Below are positions 5,829-8,194 of a stretch of 8,194 nt of DNA, piece after piece. The position numbers and the translations under genes were made by a program. Every line of letters begins with the position of its first letter. The stretch's first letter is position 1. Source of the stretch: Nitrospirota bacterium (GTDB lineage Bacteria; Nitrospirota; Thermodesulfovibrionia; UBA6902; DSMQ01); assembly GCA_016207865.1 (NCBI GenBank), contig JACQZD010000117.1, forward strand, positions 1-8,194, in the 5' to 3' direction. Under the pieces are notes generated by a model, which was given only the letters and a program-made list of their open reading frames with translations, was not told the origin of the DNA and made no database searches.

Positions 5829-6929
5829 ATGAAAAAGAACAGAATAAGTTTATTTTTGATTTTAATTTATCTATTGTCAATGGCAGTGACAAACGCCTTT
5901 GCGCTTAATAATGATGAAGTCATGTCCCAGCATATTAAAGAAGCGGATGGGACAAGCGGGCAGGATACAAATATCGGAAGCGGTGTAAAGACGGGGCATA
6001 TTCAGAATGGGGCGATAACATCCTCAAAGATAGGATTTTACAGGAAGGTAGTTGTGGTAGCCCTGAGTGGAGGAAATTTCACCAGTCCGGTAAATGCTGT
6101 GAATTCTATTACAGATGCCTCAGCAACTAATCCTTATTTAGTAAAAATTATGCCGGGCGTGTATAACATAGGAACAAATAGTGTGCAGATGAAGGAATAC
6201 GTTGATATAGAAGGATCTGGCGAGACTGTCACAAAAATAACAGGGAATATCAACAGTGCATATTCAGGTGTAGTAAATGGCGCTTCAAATGCAGAAATAC
6301 GGTCTCTGACAGTGGAAAGCACAGGTGGAGGAGGTACTGACCCAGTAGTAATAGCAATAAATAACGATCATGCTTCAACAAAGATTACCGATATAACGGT
6401 GACTAACTCAGGCGGGAGCATTACTTATGGTGTTTATATCACTAATGCTTCCCCAATAATGACCAATGTAACAATTAATGTCTTCGGTGTGGATAATAAT
6501 CGTGGTATCTACAATCAGAACTTTTCTTCTCCAGTAATGACCAATGTAAAAATTACAGCTTCAGGTGGGGTTAATAATGCTGGTATTTATAATTACCAAT
6601 TTTGTTCTCCAACAATGACTAATGTAACAATTAATGTCTCGGGTGCTTCGTGGAATTATGGTGTGGTGGATTGGGCATCGTCTTCTACGGTAATGACCAA
6701 TTCAACAGTTACTGTCTCAGGCAACAACAGTTATGGTATTTACGGCCAATACACCTATAGTACAAAGATAGACCATTCGGTAATAACCGCTTCTACGCGT
6801 ACAATAGCTAATGATTCAAGTTCTACAACGCTTATTGGTAATACAAAACTTGATGGTGGTACAATACTTGGAGCAGTTAAATGTGTAGGTGTATATGACG
6901 GTAACTACAACCCTCTTACGTGCCCATAA
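5829..6929 (+). CDS. Exported right-handed parallel beta-helix (pectin lyase-like fold) repeat protein
   Basis: Protein of 366 residues from ATG 5829, the start with a proper ribosome binding site and a signal peptide directly behind it (MKKNRISLFLILIYLLSMAV, cleavage near NAFA/LNND, residue 25). Residues 50-70 hold GHIQNGAITSSKIG, an N-terminal motif often seen before such domains. Residues 74-140 (VVVVALSGGNFTSPVNAVNS, KIMPGVYNIG, YVDIEGSGETVTKITG) match the first turns of the fold. Repeats follow from about 155, and units at 209-234, 235-260 and 261-286 are exactly 26 residues each, starting P(I/V/T)MTNV(T/K)I. The C-terminus CVGVYDGNYNPLTCP has two cysteines that could form a disulfide. 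The protein is rich in Asn, Thr and Ser. I see no catalytic signature, so an enzyme activity cannot be assigned; adhesin or surface protein is as likely. It is divergent from gspC and convergent with the gene to its right. Confidence 0.8.
   Translation: MKKNRISLFLILIYLLSMAVTNAFALNNDEVMSQHIKEADGTSGQDTNIGSGVKTGHIQNGAITSSKIGFYRKVVVVALSGGNFTSPVNAVNSITDASATNPYLVKIMPGVYNIGTNSVQMKEYVDIEGSGETVTKITGNINSAYSGVVNGASNAEIRSLTVESTGGGGTDPVVIAINNDHASTKITDITVTNSGGSITYGVYITNASPIMTNVTINVFGVDNNRGIYNQNFSSPVMTNVKITASGGVNNAGIYNYQFCSPTMTNVTINVSGASWNYGVVDWASSSTVMTNSTVTVSGNNSYGIYGQYTYSTKIDHSVITASTRTIANDSSSTTLIGNTKLDGGTILGAVKCVGVYDGNYNPLTCP
6453..6761 (+). repeat. Tandem 78-bp coding repeats of the beta-helix
   Basis: The segment contains four units starting at 6453, 6531, 6609 and 6687, spaced exactly 78 bp apart. 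Each opens with a version of CCAATAATGACCAATGTAAC. Units one and three share long identical stretches at the DNA level, while units two and four are more diverged. Each unit corresponds to one helical turn, or about 26 residues. Confidence 0.85.
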
Positions 6930-6990
6930 CTACTACATTGATTTAACCATTATTTGCTATTTAGTGGCGAATAATAGCTTTTTATAGTCC

Positions 6991-7031
6991 TTCATGCACA
7001 ATGAGGGACAATGTCTCTCATTGTGCATGAA
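6991..7031. terminator. Long perfect hairpin between convergent genes, probable bidirectional terminator
   Basis: TTCATGCACAATGAG (6991-7005) pairs perfectly with CTCATTGTGCATGAA (7017-7031). The stem continues through a G-T wobble (7006-7016) and three more pairs (7007-7009 with 7013-7015), leaving a 3-nt loop. That makes 19 pairs. It lies 62 nt after the stop of the beta-helix gene and 27 nt beyond the stop of the minus-strand TPR gene. No long U-run follows on either strand, so it is not a textbook intrinsic terminator; it may be a transcript-end stabiliser or a small palindromic repeat. The rest of 6930-7057 shows nothing else. Confidence 0.6.
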
Positions 7032-7057
7032 TTTACTAAGAAGAGTTTGTTCTGTTT

Positions 7058-7441
7058 TTATTTATAATAAAGGTAGTTAAGAAACTGTGCTGCTTGATAG
7101 TGGTATGGATTTATTTGTAATATTGTTTTAAATTCTTTAATAGCATTATCTAAATCAGCTCTTTCAATATAAATAATTCCTAAATTAAAATGTCCTTCTA
7201 TATGCTCAGGATTAAGTTTTAGCAGCATATTGAAGTATTCTATGGCTTTGTCAGTGGAATGTAAGGACATATAAGCAATGCCAAGATTATTGTATGCATC
7301 TTCATACTGAGGGTCTAATTTCAAAGTTGTTTCAAAGCGTTGTAAAGCTTCCTTAATATCCCCATGTTGTAAATAAGCACGGCCAAGTTCATTATATCCT
7401 CTTGCTTTATTAGGACTCTTCATTATTACATCATTCCACAA
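7058..7441 (-). CDS. 3' fragment of the broken gene: tetratricopeptide repeat domain
   Basis: TPRs normally form a protein-interaction superhelix. Three canonical 34-residue units are visible: ARGYNELGRAYLQHGDIKEA, then YEDAYNNLGIAYMSLHSTDK and HIEGHFNLGIIYIERADLDN, each ending L.P or INP, plus a short capping helix up to NYLYYK. The listed start is TTG at 7441 and an ATG lies at 7423; neither has a convincing ribosome binding site. The frame is in fact open back to 7555 and encodes a membrane helix and RNTLWRDGITLW upstream, the usual join between the membrane and TPR parts in this family. I therefore regard it as the tail of the upstream fragment rather than an independent gene. Confidence 0.75.
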   Translation of the reverse strand: MWNDVIMKSPNKARGYNELGRAYLQHGDIKEALQRFETTLKLDPQYEDAYNNLGIAYMSLHSTDKAIEYFNMLLKLNPEHIEGHFNLGIIYIERADLDNAIKEFKTILQINPYHYQAAQFLNYLYYK

Positions 7442-7503
7442 GGTAATTCCATCACGCCATAATGTATTTCTTGAATAAGTAGAAACTGAAAAAACGATTA
7501 TAA

Positions 7504-8194
7504 TTAATGAAAGGATTGAGATAATAATTTTAATGAAAGGGTTGAGATAATAATTTTATTTGAATGATGTAATTTATCTTTGATTTTGATAGACAATACA
7601 AACATAAACGTTGTTGTCGCAATAATGGCTCCTATTGATGGTAAATATACCCTGTGCTCAAAAATCACATCTACTATAGGTATAACACTTGACTCAACAG
7701 AAAGTGTTACGAAAAACCATAAGATGCCAAAAGCCGTGATACGTAATGTGACTGCCTGTGCATTGCACACAGACAGGTAATGCGTAATGCGTGAACGGTA
7801 AAGCAGATAAACACCAATACAAAAGATTACCATAAGAAATAAAAACGACAGAAACACATTCGGATTAAGAAACGAATGATAAACCGGATAGTCATAATCA
7901 AGATTCTGATTTACAGGCAAAAACAAAAGCCTAATGTATGTCACTATTACCCTGCATTGTGTAAACAGATAGTCCATTCTTGACATCTCAGTCTGAAGCC
8001 TTGCAGTCTCGCTTAAATCGCTAATTAAGTCCCCTGTGGATTTGCCTGACTCCATATATGCAAGCGGAATGATAAGTATGGTCAGAAGCAGCGGGATTAA
8101 ATATAGAATCCTTTTTTTAATCTTTCCATCAAAAAACATGAACTCATAAAGGACAATAATTATTGGGAGGGTGAATGCAATTTCCTTTGTCTTC
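7504..8194 (-). CDS. 5' fragment of the broken gene: polytopic membrane region
   Basis: The frame is open from the right edge (TKEIAFTLPIIIVLYEFMFF, consistent with the common KE..LPL..LYE segment of the family) to the stop at 7504. The first ATG inside the window is at 8139, but the frame clearly continues upstream, so that is not the real start. Counted from 8139, membrane helices lie at about residues 10-28, 95-114, 134-153 and 163-183. The motif SSVIPIVDVIFEHRVYLPSI is at 150-169, and VNQNLDYDYPVYHSF, another family hallmark, at about 76-90. Related bacterial proteins are annotated as TPR or TMTC-like, GT-C-type membrane proteins and may act in glycosylation, but no substrate can be inferred. 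The loop at residues 117-132 is encoded by a heptanucleotide tract. Confidence 0.75.
   Translation of the reverse strand, partial: KTKEIAFTLPIIIVLYEFMFFDGKIKKRILYLIPLLLTILIIPLAYMESGKSTGDLISDLSETARLQTEMSRMDYLFTQCRVIVTYIRLLFLPVNQNLDYDYPVYHSFLNPNVFLSFLFLMVIFCIGVYLLYRSRITHYLSVCNAQAVTLRITAFGILWFFVTLSVESSVIPIVDVIFEHRVYLPSIGAIIATTTFMFVLSIKIKDKLHHSNKIIISTLSLKLLSQSFH
7505..7556. repeat. 26-bp tandem duplication causing a frameshift
   Basis: Copies at 7505-7530 and 7531-7556 are identical except for A at 7515 against G at 7541. Twenty-six is not a multiple of three, so the duplication puts the upstream and downstream parts of the gene in different frames. Confidence 0.92.
7777..7804. repeat. Short heptanucleotide tract inside the membrane-protein fragment
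   Basis: Two exact units GTAATGC (7777-7783, 7784-7790) are followed by two degenerate ones, GTGAACG and GTAAAGC. The coding strand gives the loop SRITHYL between two membrane helices. Just left is a TGTGCATTGCACA palindrome (7757-7769). Confidence 0.6.

Larger units (their letters stand above)
7058..8194 (-). pseudogene. Membrane protein with C-terminal TPRs, disrupted by a 26-bp duplication; 5' end beyond the window
   Basis: Two adjacent minus-strand frames together form one protein of a recognisable family: a polytopic membrane region with an ESSVIPI..DVIFEHR..LPS motif followed by TPRs. The break coincides with a 26-bp tandem duplication (7505-7556). Mentally removing one copy joins the frames as DKLHHSNKIIIS-ILSLIII-VFSVSTYSRN, leading into WRDGITLW, a continuous and family-like sequence with the expected last membrane helix. 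As written, the upstream frame ends at 7504 with an unrelated tail (TLSLKLLSQSFH). The gene is either recently inactivated, able to revert by repeat loss, or wrongly assembled here. Confidence 0.8.

Noticed and set aside
6134..6322. Minus-strand 62-codon frame
   Set aside because: Antisense to the beta-helix gene, with no supporting signal.
7580..7780. Plus-strand 66-codon frame
   Set aside because: Antisense to the membrane-protein fragment, which has family motifs in this stretch.

Overview
The window looks like a chromosomal segment from a Gram-negative bacterium of moderate GC content. It carries four adjacent type II secretion (T2SS) genes on the minus strand, read gspC-gspD-gspE-gspF, with gspF cut by the left edge. 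Operon style, the dispersed GTCAT..CCCG hairpin repeat and heptanucleotide tracts remind me of uncultured Nitrospirota or deltaproteobacterial-type genomes. That taxonomic guess is weak and rests on no single marker gene.

Layout. 1-841: gspF, 5' two thirds. 858-1022: a non-coding palindromic repeat (MITE-like) between gspE and gspF. 1044-2561: gspE, the secretion ATPase. 2580-4706: gspD, the outer-membrane secretin, which has an unusual C-terminal extension resembling a split subtilase propeptide. 4703-5440: gspC, the inner-membrane linker, overlapping gspD by 4 bp. 5441-5828: a divergent intergenic region with back-to-back promoter-like sequences, a possible 52-codon gene and a leader. 5829-6929 (+): an exported right-handed beta-helix protein with 26-residue repeats. 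6991-7031: a 19-bp hairpin between convergent genes. 7058-8194 (minus): a membrane protein with C-terminal TPRs, split in two by a 26-bp tandem duplication and running off the right edge.

How the genes fit together. GspC connects the inner-membrane platform (GspF and partners) to the secretin GspD, and GspE powers pseudopilus assembly through GspF. The secreted beta-helix protein, divergently placed next to gspC, is a plausible but unproven substrate. The membrane-TPR gene belongs to a widespread family of polytopic proteins with an ESSVIPI..EHR..LPS motif, possibly involved in protein glycosylation, and shows no direct link to secretion.

Most striking points: (1) the secretin's C-terminal propeptide-like domain; (2) at least four different 7-bp tandem repeat tracts inside coding sequence, two of which encode the GspD signal peptide; (3) a 26-bp duplication that precisely explains a frameshift; (4) a palindromic repeat whose two arms differ almost only by compensatory base-pair changes.
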